Source of the DNA: Celeribacter marinus
GTDB lineage: Bacteria > Pseudomonadota > Alphaproteobacteria > Rhodobacterales > Rhodobacteraceae
Assembly (NCBI RefSeq): GCF_001308265.1
Contig: NZ_CP012023.1
Span: 2,184,932-2,248,931 of the forward strand
Length of the DNA: 64,000 bases
Direction of reading: 5' to 3'
Part shown: in pieces, positions 16,976 through 26,056 of the stretch
Numbering within the stretch: position 1 is the stretch's first letter
Layout of the letters: the number at the start of each line of letters is the position of its first letter
Made by a program: the position numbers and the translations under genes
The notes under the pieces: generated by a model
The model's database searches: none
Seen by the model: only the letters and a program-made list of their open reading frames with translations
Told to the model about the DNA's origin: nothing

Positions 16976-19249
16976 ATGGACGCGTCTTTAAACCCGAGCC
17001 TGTTGGGGCCCTCAGTCTCCATCATTATCCCGTTTTACGATGAAACCGCGTTTTTGCACGCGGCCCTCGCATCCGTCAAAGCACAGCGTATCGACGATAT
17101 CGAGATCATCGTCATCAATGACAATCCTGAGGTGTTCGATGCGCGCGATCTCGAGCGATTGACCGACGGTTTCGATGTCACAGTGGTGCATCACACGCAA
17201 AACAGCGGCCTATCGGCGGCGCGCAATAGCGGGCTGGCGATCGCACGTGGCACCTATATCGGGTTTCTTGACGCAGATGATTATTACACCACGCGCGGAT
17301 TAGAACACCAATTGGCCTATGCCATGCAAACCCGCGCCGACATTGTGCACGCCTGTTGCTATCTGGGCCGTGCTGGCAGCGTTGAAACCCAAATCCTTCC
17401 CCGTGATCAACAGCTCCACATGACCCAACGCGTAACGCGGGGCCTAAGGGGCGGCGAAGAGGCGCAATTCATCGTGTCCTCATGGTCGAGCCTTTATAGC
17501 CGTGCCTTTTTGGATGAGTTCGATCTGACATTCGACACCGAGCAGCGCAAATTCGAGGACCGGTTGTTTGTTCTCGCCTGCGTCACGCGCGCCGGCTCCA
17601 TCGCGTATTTGGGTGCGCCTGTGCGGGTTTGGCGGCGGCGCGCAGGATCAATTTCGACCACCTCGGAAGGGATCGATACCCATACCCTCCAAGTGCAGTT
17701 GATCGAGAAATGCATGGCCTTGGTGCGCGCACGTGTAGCGGAACGCACCTTGCCCAAACGGTATGAAAAGCGGGAACTGTTCAACACCGTCTCGCGATTG
17801 ATTTGGGATATGGACATTATCGACGCGCTGGCCGATCCGCACGCTGATGAGGCCTATGTTGCGTTGGGGGCGCGGGTCGCCACCCTTTTGGGGGAGGATA
17901 GCTTTGGCAACTCGGTGTTTGACGATGCCATGGTGCGCCGCACATCGCGTGTCGGAATGCGCACAAAGCGTGGACACATTCGGCGTGTCGACTTTTTCGA
18001 GCTGCACAGCGCATTGCGCACGGGCAATTTCAGCGAAGCCCACCAGATCCTTGCGCGGCGCGCACCCCCCTCGGCGCCGCCTATGCCAGTCGCGCCCAAG
18101 TTTGCCGCCAAACGCCTTGTCATACATATCGGTCAGCACAAAACCGGATCGACCTATCTTCAGCATCAGTTGATTGCACATCACGCAACACTCAAAACCC
18201 ACGGCATTTTAGTCCCGAAAACAGGGCTTGTGACAGACGATCATGATGACATGCGCCAAGGCGCGATGCCCGGTCATCAAGGACTGTTGGCGGCCTTGCG
18301 CAGCGGCGATGAACGCATTTGGGACGCGTTGTGGGACGAAATTCGCAGCGCTAAAACACATACCGTTTTTATATCATGTGAAAACATGAGCATGCCCACA
18401 GCGTATGAGCGCACGGCCATGATAGACGCGCTCATGCACAGATTTAGCGGCTTTGGCACCGTGGATGTGGTGGCCTTTCAACGCGACCCCACGCGCTATG
18501 CGGAATCGTTTTACCGCGAATGGGTGGCGGGCGGGCGGGCCATGGGCGCGCGCAGTTACGCTGAATTTCTCGTCGACTTCGGGACGGCCCTTTGCGATCT
18601 TCCCGCACAACTTGCCCCGTTTGAGGCGGCAACCGGACGGGCGGTTCAACTGGGCGATTTCGACGCCGCGCGCAACGGTGGCGGGATATGGCCCGCGTTT
18701 TGCGCACTTGCCGGATTACCCATAGATCCCGTGACGGAGTGTCCCGCGCAAGCTGCCCCGCGCTACACCAGCTTTAGCCGTGAAAGCACTGATTTTCTAC
18801 GCTTGGTCAATATGTTGCAAGGCGATATTCACACTCGAAAACGCACCTTGCGCGGATACTTCGCAACCGCTCCCGATGGGGATCCGACACTGAGCGCCAT
18901 TGCACCCGAGGCGCGTTTGGCGGTGCTGAACCAATGGATTGATCTGTCCGCGTCCTTTGCCGCCGCGCGCGGGTATAGCCCTGACACACAGGCGTGGCGC
19001 ACGGCGCTGACCCAAGAGGCATGGACCCCGCCCGCCGGCGTCAGTCAGGCACAATTGGAGGCGTTGCTTGCGGCCAGTGCATCGGCCCTTCCATCTATCC
19101 CGACACCGATTGACCCAGTGCCTGTGCGCACCGAGATACCACGTGCGACAGCCAAGCGCCGCAGATACCGCATTCGCCCCCGCCCGTGGGTCTACAACGT
19201 GCTCGACTGGATCAAACAACGCCGCCCGTTTGGCGACAGGTCGCTCTAA
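16976..19249 (+). CDS. Fusion of family 2 glycosyltransferase and sulfotransferase-like domain
   Basis: A 757-residue two-domain protein. Residues 12-230 are a GT-A family 2 glycosyltransferase: [14 protein letters not shown], the sugar-nucleotide loop [16 protein letters not shown] and the metal-binding LDADD at 98-102. A linker with PPSAPPMP follows near 364-372. From 380 the second domain starts [19 protein letters not shown], a P-loop like that which holds the phosphosulfate donor PAPS in sulfotransferases, and later [19 protein letters not shown] fits the 3'-phosphate site. The C-terminus is basic. No signal or membrane segment is seen. It probably builds a sulfated surface glycan. Its tail overlaps tgt (opposite strand) by 4 nt. 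Confidence 0.82.
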   Translation: MDASLNPSLLGPSVSIIIPFYDETAFLHAALASVKAQRIDDIEIIVINDNPEVFDARDLERLTDGFDVTVVHHTQNSGLSAARNSGLAIARGTYIGFLDADDYYTTRGLEHQLAYAMQTRADIVHACCYLGRAGSVETQILPRDQQLHMTQRVTRGLRGGEEAQFIVSSWSSLYSRAFLDEFDLTFDTEQRKFEDRLFVLACVTRAGSIAYLGAPVRVWRRRAGSISTTSEGIDTHTLQVQLIEKCMALVRARVAERTLPKRYEKRELFNTVSRLIWDMDIIDALADPHADEAYVALGARVATLLGEDSFGNSVFDDAMVRRTSRVGMRTKRGHIRRVDFFELHSALRTGNFSEAHQILARRAPPSAPPMPVAPKFAAKRLVIHIGQHKTGSTYLQHQLIAHHATLKTHGILVPKTGLVTDDHDDMRQGAMPGHQGLLAALRSGDERIWDALWDEIRSAKTHTVFISCENMSMPTAYERTAMIDALMHRFSGFGTVDVVAFQRDPTRYAESFYREWVAGGRAMGARSYAEFLVDFGTALCDLPAQLAPFEAATGRAVQLGDFDAARNGGGIWPAFCALAGLPIDPVTECPAQAAPRYTSFSRESTDFLRLVNMLQGDIHTRKRTLRGYFATAPDGDPTLSAIAPEARLAVLNQWIDLSASFAAARGYSPDTQAWRTALTQEAWTPPAGVSQAQLEALLAASASALPSIPTPIDPVPVRTEIPRATAKRRRYRIRPRPWVYNVLDWIKQRRPFGDRSL

Positions 19250-20376
19250 ACAGGCTCGATATCGCCAAGTGCGCGGGTATCGTGGAACTGTTTTTCCCAC
19301 GCCGCAAACGTGCCCGCCGCAATGGCATCGCGCATCCCTTGCATGATCTCTTGGTAATAATGCAGGTTGTGCCACGTCAGCAGCATCCCCGAAATCATCT
19401 CGCCTGCGCGGAACACATGGTGCAGATAGGCGCGCGAATATTTGGAGCACGCCGGACAGGTGCAGGCCTCGTCCAGAGGACGCGGATCATCCGCGTGACG
19501 GGCGTTTTTGATATTGACCACACCACGGCGCGTGAATGCCTGACCCGTACGGCCAGAGCGCGAGGGCAACACGCAATCCATCATGTCGACGCCGCGTTTG
19601 ACCGCGCCCACGATGTCGTCGGGTTTGCCCACGCCCATCAAATAGCGCGGCTTGTCTTGCGGCAATTGATCGGGCGCGTAGTCCAGACAATCGAACATCG
19701 CCTCTTGTCCCTCGCCCACGGCCAAACCGCCGATGGCGTAGCCCTCGAACCCGATTTTGGTCAGCGCCTCGGCGCTTTCGCCCCGCAAGTCTTGTTCCAA
19801 ACCGCCTTGCTGAATGCCGAACAGCGCGTGACCCGGACGGTCGCCAAAGGCCTCGCGCGACCGCTCGGCCCACCGCATCGACAGGCGCATGCTTTCGGTG
19901 ATCCGCGCACGGTCGGCGGGCAGTGCGGGGCATTCGTCGAACGCCATCACAATATCGGAGCCAAGCAAGCGCTGGATTTCCATCGACCGCTCGGGCGTCA
20001 ATTCGTGCTTGGAGCCATCGATATGGGAGCGGAACGTCACGCCCTTTTCGGTCAGCTTGCGCAGCTCCGCGAGGCTCATCACCTGAAACCCGCCGCTGTC
20101 CGTCAGGATCGGCTTGTCCCAGTTCATGAACTTATGCAGCCCGCCCAGCCGGTCAATGCGTTCCGCCGTGGGGCGCAGCATGAGGTGGTAGGTATTGCCA
20201 AGCAAGATGTCGGCCCCCGTGGCCGCCACACTTTCGGGCATCATCGCCTTAACCGTTGCGGCCGTGCCCACGGGCATAAAGGCGGGCGTGCGAATGTCAC
20301 CGCGCGGCGTGGAAATAACGCCCGTGCGGGCTTTGCCATCTGTGGCGGCGAGGGAAAATGAGAATCTTTGTGTCAT
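19246..20376 (-). CDS. tgt: Queuine/preQ1 tRNA-guanine transglycosylase
   Basis: A 376-residue enzyme of normal bacterial Tgt length. It exchanges guanine 34 for preQ1 in tRNAs with GUN anticodons. Seen are [28 protein letters not shown] (with the general-base Asp), GLAVGEG, the nucleophile region [13 protein letters not shown] and the zinc site [16 protein letters not shown]. Its start is divergent from the RimK-like gene. The end overlaps the glycosyltransferase gene on the other strand by 4 nt. Confidence 0.97.
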   Translation of the reverse strand: MTQRFSFSLAATDGKARTGVISTPRGDIRTPAFMPVGTAATVKAMMPESVAATGADILLGNTYHLMLRPTAERIDRLGGLHKFMNWDKPILTDSGGFQVMSLAELRKLTEKGVTFRSHIDGSKHELTPERSMEIQRLLGSDIVMAFDECPALPADRARITESMRLSMRWAERSREAFGDRPGHALFGIQQGGLEQDLRGESAEALTKIGFEGYAIGGLAVGEGQEAMFDCLDYAPDQLPQDKPRYLMGVGKPDDIVGAVKRGVDMMDCVLPSRSGRTGQAFTRRGVVNIKNARHADDPRPLDEACTCPACSKYSRAYLHHVFRAGEMISGMLLTWHNLHYYQEIMQGMRDAIAAGTFAAWEKQFHDTRALGDIEPV

Positions 20377-20529
20377 GCGCCGTGCAATACCGCCAAATTG
20401 CCCCGTGGGCCAGAGGGGCGCATGCGTTCTCTTTTGAGATCTTCACACAAAGGACATAAAACTCTTGTCAGAATCCCTCAAAGGTGAAAATGGGGCGGCT
20501 TGGCTTCTCGCAAATGGAAAGATACGGAT

Positions 20530-21927
20530 ATGACGGACAAAGCTGCCTTTGCTTTGGGCTGGGAAGAATGGGCAAGCCTGCCCGATCTTGGCCTGCCCGC
20601 TCTCAAGGTTAAAGTTGACACCGGCGCACGCACATCTGCGCTACATGCCTTTGACATTGAGCCGTTTGGTCATGCATCTGCTCCCAAAGTCCGCTTTAAC
20701 GTGCATCCCGTGCCTGGCCGCGAGGATATCACCATTTCGTGCTCCGCCGATGTTGTGGATCGCCGCGAAGTCACATCGTCGAATGGCGAGACCGAGTTGC
20801 GCTATGTCATCGCGGCAGACATTCAGATGGGCGGCACCATTTGGCCCATCGAAGTCACGCTTACAAACCGCATCAACATGGCCTACCGGATGCTGCTTGG
20901 CCGTCAGGCAATCACCGAGCAGATGGTTGTAACCCCGTCCGAGAGCTTTTGTCAGCCACAACTCGACAATAGCGTCTATTTCTCGTCGGCCATTCGCGAC
21001 ACAGGCACGGCGCGCGCGCTTCGCATTGCGGTGCTGTCGCGCGAACCCGACAGCTATTCCACCCGCCGCCTTGTCGAAGAGGGCGAAACACGCGGCCACG
21101 TGGTCGAGGTGATAGATACCACACGGTGTTACATGGCAATCAACGCGATGGCCCCCGAGATTTACTATGACGGGGCGCGCTTGCCCCGCTATGACGCCGT
21201 GATCCCGCGCATTGGCGCGTCCGTGACGTCCTATGGCACGGCCGTCATTCGCCAGTTCGAAACCATCGGGACGTTTTGCGTCAACGGCTCCAGTGGCATC
21301 ACCCAGTCGCGCGACAAATTACAGGCGCATCAGGTGCTTGCGCGCTACCGCATTGGCATGCCGACAACCGCCTTTGCCGCCTCGCCCAAAGACACCGACA
21401 ACCTGATTGCCTTGGCCGGTCAAGCACCGCTAATCGTTAAATTGTTGGAAAGCACACAAGGGCGCGGTGTGGTTCTGGCCGAGACAAAGAAAGCCGCGCA
21501 ATCGGTGATCTCCGCGTTTCGCGGGCTCAAGGCCAACTTCCTCGTGCAGCATTTTGTCAAAGAAGCCTCCGGTGAGGATATCCGCTGTGTCGTCGTCGAC
21601 GGCAAAGTCGTGGCCGCGATCAAACGCACCTCGTCGGGTGGTGATTTTCGCTCCAACCTACACTTGGGCGGCACCGCGACAGTTGCCAAGATCAGCAAAG
21701 CCGAGCGCGAGGCCGCCGTGCGCTCCGCCAAGGCCTTTGGCCTGCGTCTTGCGGGCGTTGATTTACTGCGCGCCGATGACGGGCCAAAGGTGCTCGAAGT
21801 GAACTCTTCCCCGGGTCTTGAGGGCGCGGAAAAGACAACGGGCAAGAACATCGCAGGCCTGCTTTACGATACAATCGAAAAACGTGTGCGCCCTGTACCG
21901 GCCCGTAAGGCACGAAAAACACAGTGA
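20530..21927 (+). CDS. RimK-like ATP-grasp ligase fused to an N-terminal retropepsin-like domain
   Basis: A 465-residue protein. Residues 10-155 resemble the putative ATP-dependent zinc protease / retropepsin-like family (PF05618), with VKVDTGARTSALHA placing Asp30-Thr-Gly-Ala at an aspartic-protease-like position and LLGRQAI near its end. Residues 165-455 are a RimK-type ATP-grasp enzyme: IPRIGASVTSYG, SSGITQSRDKL, PLIVKLLESTQGRGV and VLEVNSSPGLEG. RimK adds glutamates to proteins or makes gamma/alpha-linked peptides. An alternative TTG start at 20500 exists, but the ATG at 20530 has a better ribosome site (GGAAAG). Confidence 0.88.
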   Translation: MTDKAAFALGWEEWASLPDLGLPALKVKVDTGARTSALHAFDIEPFGHASAPKVRFNVHPVPGREDITISCSADVVDRREVTSSNGETELRYVIAADIQMGGTIWPIEVTLTNRINMAYRMLLGRQAITEQMVVTPSESFCQPQLDNSVYFSSAIRDTGTARALRIAVLSREPDSYSTRRLVEEGETRGHVVEVIDTTRCYMAINAMAPEIYYDGARLPRYDAVIPRIGASVTSYGTAVIRQFETIGTFCVNGSSGITQSRDKLQAHQVLARYRIGMPTTAFAASPKDTDNLIALAGQAPLIVKLLESTQGRGVVLAETKKAAQSVISAFRGLKANFLVQHFVKEASGEDIRCVVVDGKVVAAIKRTSSGGDFRSNLHLGGTATVAKISKAEREAAVRSAKAFGLRLAGVDLLRADDGPKVLEVNSSPGLEGAEKTTGKNIAGLLYDTIEKRVRPVPARKARKTQ

Positions 21928-22055
21928 AAAATAATGGGCGCGGTGTGACAAAACGCGCGGCGTCCAAAAGGTCCAAAGGAATGCACCTACGCCTCTGGAC
22001 CTCTGCCGCCTAAAAACCTATATCTTTGCTCAGGAATAACGCGAGAGCAGTAGAT

Positions 22056-22418
22056 ATGACCGACAGTGACAACCCCGTCGAAGGCACCCCCCTGATCAAA
22101 CCCTCAAGCACGGATCACCCGTTGCATGAGGCCATAGTCGAGGCGTGCCGCACGGTGTATGACCCTGAAATTCCCGTGAACATCTATGACCTTGGCCTCG
22201 TCTATACGATTGAGATCAATGACGAAAACGAGGTCAGCGTGATCATGACGCTCACCGCCGCGGGCTGTCCCGTGGCCGGAGAAATGCCCGGATGGCTGGT
22301 CGATGCGATTGAGCCGGTGGCAGGTGTCAAACACGTCGAAGTGGACCTGACATGGGAGCCACCGTGGGGCATGGAAATGATGTCTGACGAGGCACGGTTG
22401 GAATTGGGCTTTATGTAA
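22056..22418 (+). CDS. sufT: SUF-associated Fe-S assembly protein, DUF59/MIP18 family (SufT-like)
   Basis: A 120-residue protein with the MIP18/DUF59 core: ACRTVYDPEIPVNIYDLGLVY, then IMTLTAAGCPVAGEMPG, where the conserved Cys sits, and VEVDLTWEPPWGMEMMS. The family helps mature Fe-S proteins. An open frame runs 10 codons further up from a TTG, but the ATG at 22056 with GAGAG before it starts the family-like part. The next gene is a SufA-like carrier, which supports the role. The symbol is given by family resemblance. Confidence 0.85.
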   Translation: MTDSDNPVEGTPLIKPSSTDHPLHEAIVEACRTVYDPEIPVNIYDLGLVYTIEINDENEVSVIMTLTAAGCPVAGEMPGWLVDAIEPVAGVKHVEVDLTWEPPWGMEMMSDEARLELGFM

Positions 22419-22491
22419 TCCGTCTTGTGGGGCGTTGCCCCGCTTGAGATCATCCGCCGGAGACCCTAAGTTAAAGGCGAAGGAGAGATAC

Positions 22492-22863
22492 ATGTTTGGC
22501 ATTCCCGGAAAGCAAGCGGTCAGCATAACTGACAAGGCCGCCATGCAAATCGCAAAACTGATGGAGAAAGACGGCTCCAAAGGGTTGCGCATTGGCGTCA
22601 AAAAGGGCGGCTGTGCGGGCATGGAATACACCATGGATTATGTGTCCGATATCGACCCGCTCGATGAGATCGTCGAACAAGCTGGCGCTCGGGTGATGAT
22701 TGCGCCCATGGCACAGATGTTTTTGTTCGGCACCGAGATTGACTACGAAGTATCCCTTTTGGAAAGCGGCTTTAAATTCCGCAATCCCAATGTTGTGGAT
22801 GCCTGCGGGTGTGGCGAAAGCATCAAGTTCGATGAAAATATCTCTGCGTTGTCCCTAAAATAA
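22492..22863 (+). CDS. sufA: A-type Fe-S cluster carrier, HesB/IscA/SufA family
   Basis: A 123-residue protein with the three conserved cysteines of the family: Cys41 in KKGGCAGMEY and Cys105/Cys107 in DACGCGES. It carries Fe-S clusters to target proteins in the cytoplasm. AAGGAGAG lies before the ATG. It forms a small group with the SufT-like gene 73 nt upstream and a TfoX-like gene that starts within its stop codon. The rest of the suf operon is not in the window. Confidence 0.93.
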   Translation: MFGIPGKQAVSITDKAAMQIAKLMEKDGSKGLRIGVKKGGCAGMEYTMDYVSDIDPLDEIVEQAGARVMIAPMAQMFLFGTEIDYEVSLLESGFKFRNPNVVDACGCGESIKFDENISALSLK

Positions 22864-23174
22864 TGGCGATCACGGACGAAGAGTTGGCCTTTGCGCTTGA
22901 ACTGTTCGCCCCGCTTGGTGGGATCAGCAAACGCAAGATGATGGGCGGCGCGTCGATCTATTGTGACGGGCAAATCTTTGCGATCCTGTCCGCTGATGGC
23001 CGCGTGTTCATCAAAGCCAAAGACGCCCTCGCCGCCGAAATGGCTGCCGAAGGCGCTGAGAAATTCACCATGGAAGACGGGCGCGGCATGCATTACTGGA
23101 CCCTGCCCGATAGTGCGCTGGATGATCCTGACGCCGCATGTATCTGGGGGCGCAAAGCGCTCGATGCGCTCTAA
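22863..23174 (+). CDS. TfoX/Sxy N-terminal-domain protein
   Basis: A 103-residue protein with only the N-terminal TfoX domain: LELFAPLGGISKRKMMGGASIYCDGQIFAIL and KAKDALAAEM. In Gammaproteobacteria TfoX/Sxy helps activate competence genes; in Alphaproteobacteria this short form has no proven role that I know of. The start codon shares one base with the sufA-like stop (TAATG), so translation is coupled. No competence genes are visible nearby. Confidence 0.85.
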   Translation: MAITDEELAFALELFAPLGGISKRKMMGGASIYCDGQIFAILSADGRVFIKAKDALAAEMAAEGAEKFTMEDGRGMHYWTLPDSALDDPDAACIWGRKALDAL

Positions 23175-23221
23175 ACCTCGCCCATAGTCCTTAACATTTC
23201 ATAGCATCAAACCGTGCGGGC

Positions 23222-23249
23222 TTGACTGTCCGGCTGCGACTGCAATGAT
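23222..23249 (+). promoter_or_regulatory. Candidate sigma-70 promoter of tpiA
   Basis: TTGACT and AATGAT are separated by 16 bases, and the ATG of tpiA follows 29 nt after the -10 box. The match to the consensus is moderate. Confidence 0.4.
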
Positions 23250-23277
23250 GCGACAAACCAATGAAAAGGAACGCGAC

Positions 23278-24024
23278 ATGGCACGCAAACTGGCCGCAGG
23301 AAACTGGAAAATGAACGGGCTACGGGCCTCTTTGGCTGAGGCCCGCGCGCTTGCGGATATGTTCCCCGCGCCAACCGTTGGTGTTTTATTGTGCCCACCC
23401 GCCACCTTGATCGCCCCCATGGCCGATATCCTCAAAGGCAGCAAAGTGCGCATAGGCGGGCAAGACTGCCACGCAAAACCATCAGGTGCGCATACCGGCG
23501 ACATTTCGGCGGCGGCGTTGGTCGATGCGGGTGCAGACTATGTGATCCTTGGCCATTCCGAACGGCGCGCAGATCACGGTGAAACAGATCACACTGTGGC
23601 CGAGAAAACTCTGGCGGCATTTATGGCGGGACTTGCTCCGGTTGTATGTGTTGGCGAAACCTTGGCCCAACGCGAGGGGGGCGAGACATTGGACGTGATC
23701 CGCCACCAGTTGGCGGGTTCCCTGCCCGATGCGTGTGATCTTGATACACTCGTGATTGCCTATGAACCGGTTTGGGCGATTGGCACCGGCAAAGTGCCGA
23801 CACTGGATCAAATTGCGGAGGTTCACAACGACATGCGTGCCACGCTTATCGCGCGGTTTGGGACGGGCGCGGAGGCGATCCCACTGCTCTATGGTGGATC
23901 GGTCAAACCATCGAATGCGGCGGAGATTTTCGCAACTTCCAACGTCGACGGCGCACTTGTGGGGGGCGCGTCTTTGAAAGCTGCTGATTTTGCGGGCATC
24001 GTCTCCGCGCTGCAAGACGCCTAA
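23278..24024 (+). CDS. tpiA: Triose-phosphate isomerase
   Basis: A 248-residue TIM-barrel enzyme that interconverts dihydroxyacetone phosphate and glyceraldehyde 3-phosphate. The sequence shows AAGNWKMNG (catalytic Lys), ILGHSERR (electrophile His), the catalytic Glu in VIAYEPVWAIGTG and the phosphate loop LYGGSVKPSNA. AAAAGGAA precedes the ATG. In an organism with the Entner-Doudoroff pathway (edd/eda lie 11 kb away) it serves lower glycolysis and gluconeogenesis. Confidence 0.97.
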   Translation: MARKLAAGNWKMNGLRASLAEARALADMFPAPTVGVLLCPPATLIAPMADILKGSKVRIGGQDCHAKPSGAHTGDISAAALVDAGADYVILGHSERRADHGETDHTVAEKTLAAFMAGLAPVVCVGETLAQREGGETLDVIRHQLAGSLPDACDLDTLVIAYEPVWAIGTGKVPTLDQIAEVHNDMRATLIARFGTGAEAIPLLYGGSVKPSNAAEIFATSNVDGALVGGASLKAADFAGIVSALQDA

Positions 24025-24060
24025 AACACACCGCGAAATCCAGTGATGACATTGAGAAAA

Positions 24061-24083
24061 GAAGGCCGCTCGGCCTTCTTTTT
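24061..24083 (+). terminator. Rho-independent terminator after tpiA, probably bidirectional
   Basis: Arms GAAGGCCG and CGGCCTTC with a 2-base gap are followed by TTTTT on the + strand. On the minus strand the stem is followed by TTTTC, so it may also stop the convergent FAD monooxygenase transcript. Confidence 0.85.
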
Positions 24084-24097
24084 GCGTCTGGAGCCGC

Positions 24098-25258
24098 TTA
24101 GCCGACAGTCACATCGTGGTCATAGAGCCACGCGAACTTATCCACCATTGCCTTGCCGGCGATACGCCCTGCAATCCGTAGCCCCGTGTGGCCAACCATG
24201 CGCGCCGCCCCCTTGAGGTGGTAATTGCGGGCATTGGCATTGGCCGCCTCGATGACTTTGATAACCCGTGTGCGACGGCGCGCCTGATAGGCAGGAAGGG
24301 CCTGATCAAGCGGTAGTTTCCCCAAGCAATCCGCCAAAACCCATGCATCCTCAAGCGCCATATTGGCCCCCTGCGCCAAGAACGGCAATGTCGGGTGCGC
24401 GGCATCTCCGACCAATGCGGTGCGATCCGAATGCCATCGCGCCGCGACAGGATGACGAAACAACCCCCAGCGCGACACTGTTTCAACCCGCGACAACAAT
24501 GCTTTGATTCCGGGGCAAAAGTTGGCAAAATGCGTCATCATCTCGGCGGGATCACCGGTATGATGCCACCCCTCGTCGGTCCAATCCGCGCGTTCCTCAA
24601 CCGCAACGATGTTCATCATCGTCCCACCCCGAAGCGGATAGCTGACCACATGGCGCCCTGCCGCCACATGCACCATCGCCGCCGGATCCTCATCACCTAA
24701 CGCAGGCACGGTGGCGCGCCACGCGGTCTGACCCGTGAAAAACGGCTTGGCTGGGCCGTTGAGCATAGGACGCACGATCGAATGCAACCCGTCCGCGCCG
24801 ATCACAATACCATGGCGGGCGGTCGTCCCATCGGCAAATTCAACTGTTACCCCATCGCGGTCGCCATGAAGGGCAGTCACGGTATGCGACACCATCACAC
24901 GCACATCGACATCGCACGCGCCCTGATGGAGCAGGTCGATCAAATCGGCGCGGTGAAAGAGCAAAAACGCGGCATCGGGTTTATGTTTGGCGAAATCGAG
25001 GTGGAGGATTTGCGCCCCCATGTATCCATCGATCAGCCGCACACCGGTCGAACGCATCGCATGTGCAGCGGGATCAAGACCCAAACCGCGCAAAACCGCC
25101 ACACCATTGGGAGTGATTTGCAATCCTGCGCCCACTTCCGTAATCTCGGGAGCCTGTTCGTAGACGGTGACTTGCGCCCCGCGCAACGCTAAGGCCCGCG
25201 CAGTGGCCAATCCAGCAACACCCGCACCCAAGATCGCAATATTCTGACCGATTAACAT
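24098..25258 (-). CDS. FAD-dependent aromatic-type monooxygenase
   Basis: A 386-residue flavoprotein of the PHBH/salicylate hydroxylase class. The N-terminal FAD motif is AILGAGVAGLATARALALRGAQVTVYE, with the second motif GIVIGADGLHSIVR and the third LVGDAAHPTLPFLAQGANMALEDA. Such enzymes hydroxylate ring or similar substrates with NAD(P)H and oxygen. The start at 25258 follows a perfect AAGGAGG; the longer frame upstream is discarded. It stands alone between dksA and tpiA, so the substrate cannot be inferred. Confidence 0.9.
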   Translation of the reverse strand: MLIGQNIAILGAGVAGLATARALALRGAQVTVYEQAPEITEVGAGLQITPNGVAVLRGLGLDPAAHAMRSTGVRLIDGYMGAQILHLDFAKHKPDAAFLLFHRADLIDLLHQGACDVDVRVMVSHTVTALHGDRDGVTVEFADGTTARHGIVIGADGLHSIVRPMLNGPAKPFFTGQTAWRATVPALGDEDPAAMVHVAAGRHVVSYPLRGGTMMNIVAVEERADWTDEGWHHTGDPAEMMTHFANFCPGIKALLSRVETVSRWGLFRHPVAARWHSDRTALVGDAAHPTLPFLAQGANMALEDAWVLADCLGKLPLDQALPAYQARRRTRVIKVIEAANANARNYHLKGAARMVGHTGLRIAGRIAGKAMVDKFAWLYDHDVTVG

Positions 25259-25331
25259 CTTTGGGCCTCCTTGAGAACGGGCGTGGTGGTGGCAGACGTA
25301 GCGCGCCGCGTGCACGCCCGTCACAAACGAA

Positions 25332-25358
25332 AAACACCGAAGCCCCGCTCCGGTGTTT
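25332..25358 (-). terminator. Rho-independent terminator after dksA
   Basis: On the minus strand arms AAACACCG and CGGTGTTT pair around an 11-base loop and are followed by TT, making a run of five T. It lies about 80 nt after the dksA stop and before the monooxygenase start. Confidence 0.7.
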
Positions 25359-25436
25359 GTCACATATTTACGTAAAAGTCAGCTGGACGAATTGCCGCGA
25401 ACCTCGAAATCATAGGCGGGCATCGCGCGTCCGGTC

Positions 25437-25859
25437 TTATGTATCGCGGTGCACTTTTTCGCGGCGCTCGTGGCGTTCTTGCGCCTCAAGGGTCATCGTC
25501 GCAATGGGACGTGCATCCAGACGTTTGAGCGAAATTTGCTCTCCGGTCTTTTCGCAATAGCCAAACTCGCCCTCGTCGATACGGCGCAACGCCGCCTCGA
25601 TCTTGGTCACAAGTTTGCGCTGACGGTCACGGGTGCGAAGTTCCAACGCGCGGTCAGTCTCTTCTGAGGCGCGGTCGGCAACATCGGGAATATTGCGTGT
25701 GCCGTCTTGCAGACCCTCGATCGTGTGACGACCGTCATCCAGTAGGTCCAAACGCCATGCTTCGAGCTTACGGCGGAAATATTCCAGTTGGCGGTCATTC
25801 ATAAATGGTTCGTCCTCAGCGGGACGATAGTCATCAGGCAGGAAAAGTTCGGCCTTCAT
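25437..25859 (-). CDS. dksA: RNA polymerase-binding transcription factor DksA, with reduced zinc finger
   Basis: A 140-residue DksA. The coiled-coil tip is conserved (PDVADRASEETD, with the Asp and Ala that reach the RNA polymerase active site), then LELRTRDRQRKL. The zinc-finger region reads GYCEKTGEQISLKRLDARPIATMTLEAQ. Of the four zinc cysteines of E. coli DksA only the first remains. Loss of most finger cysteines occurs in other alphaproteobacterial DksA proteins, as I recall. It works with ppGpp to tune rRNA and amino-acid promoters. The ATG at 25859 follows AGAGGTGA; the extension to 25910 is less likely. Confidence 0.93.
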   Translation of the reverse strand: MKAELFLPDDYRPAEDEPFMNDRQLEYFRRKLEAWRLDLLDDGRHTIEGLQDGTRNIPDVADRASEETDRALELRTRDRQRKLVTKIEAALRRIDEGEFGYCEKTGEQISLKRLDARPIATMTLEAQERHERREKVHRDT

Positions 25860-26056
25860 CTTACTCACCTCTTTAACGTCAGAGACGGTCTCATCAAATG
25901 GATTTGTCATATCGCCGCCTCCTAATCGCCGCCCGTCTACTCTGTTTTGTTAAGGATGTCACTACATGATGTCCCTCCCATTGAACCTTTAGATAGCACT
26001 GGTATGATGAATGCTAAATTGGACCTCAAATCAAACTAGTAAGGCAGCCGTTCGCC

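Noticed and set aside
19186-20361. A 391-codon open frame on the + strand opposite tgt
   Set aside because: Tgt on the other strand has a complete set of catalytic and zinc-binding residues; the mirror frame has no motif.
21969-22002. Inverted repeat AGGTCCA/TGGACCT as a terminator of the RimK-like gene
   Set aside because: The 7-base stem with a 20-base loop is weak and no T-run follows on the + strand.
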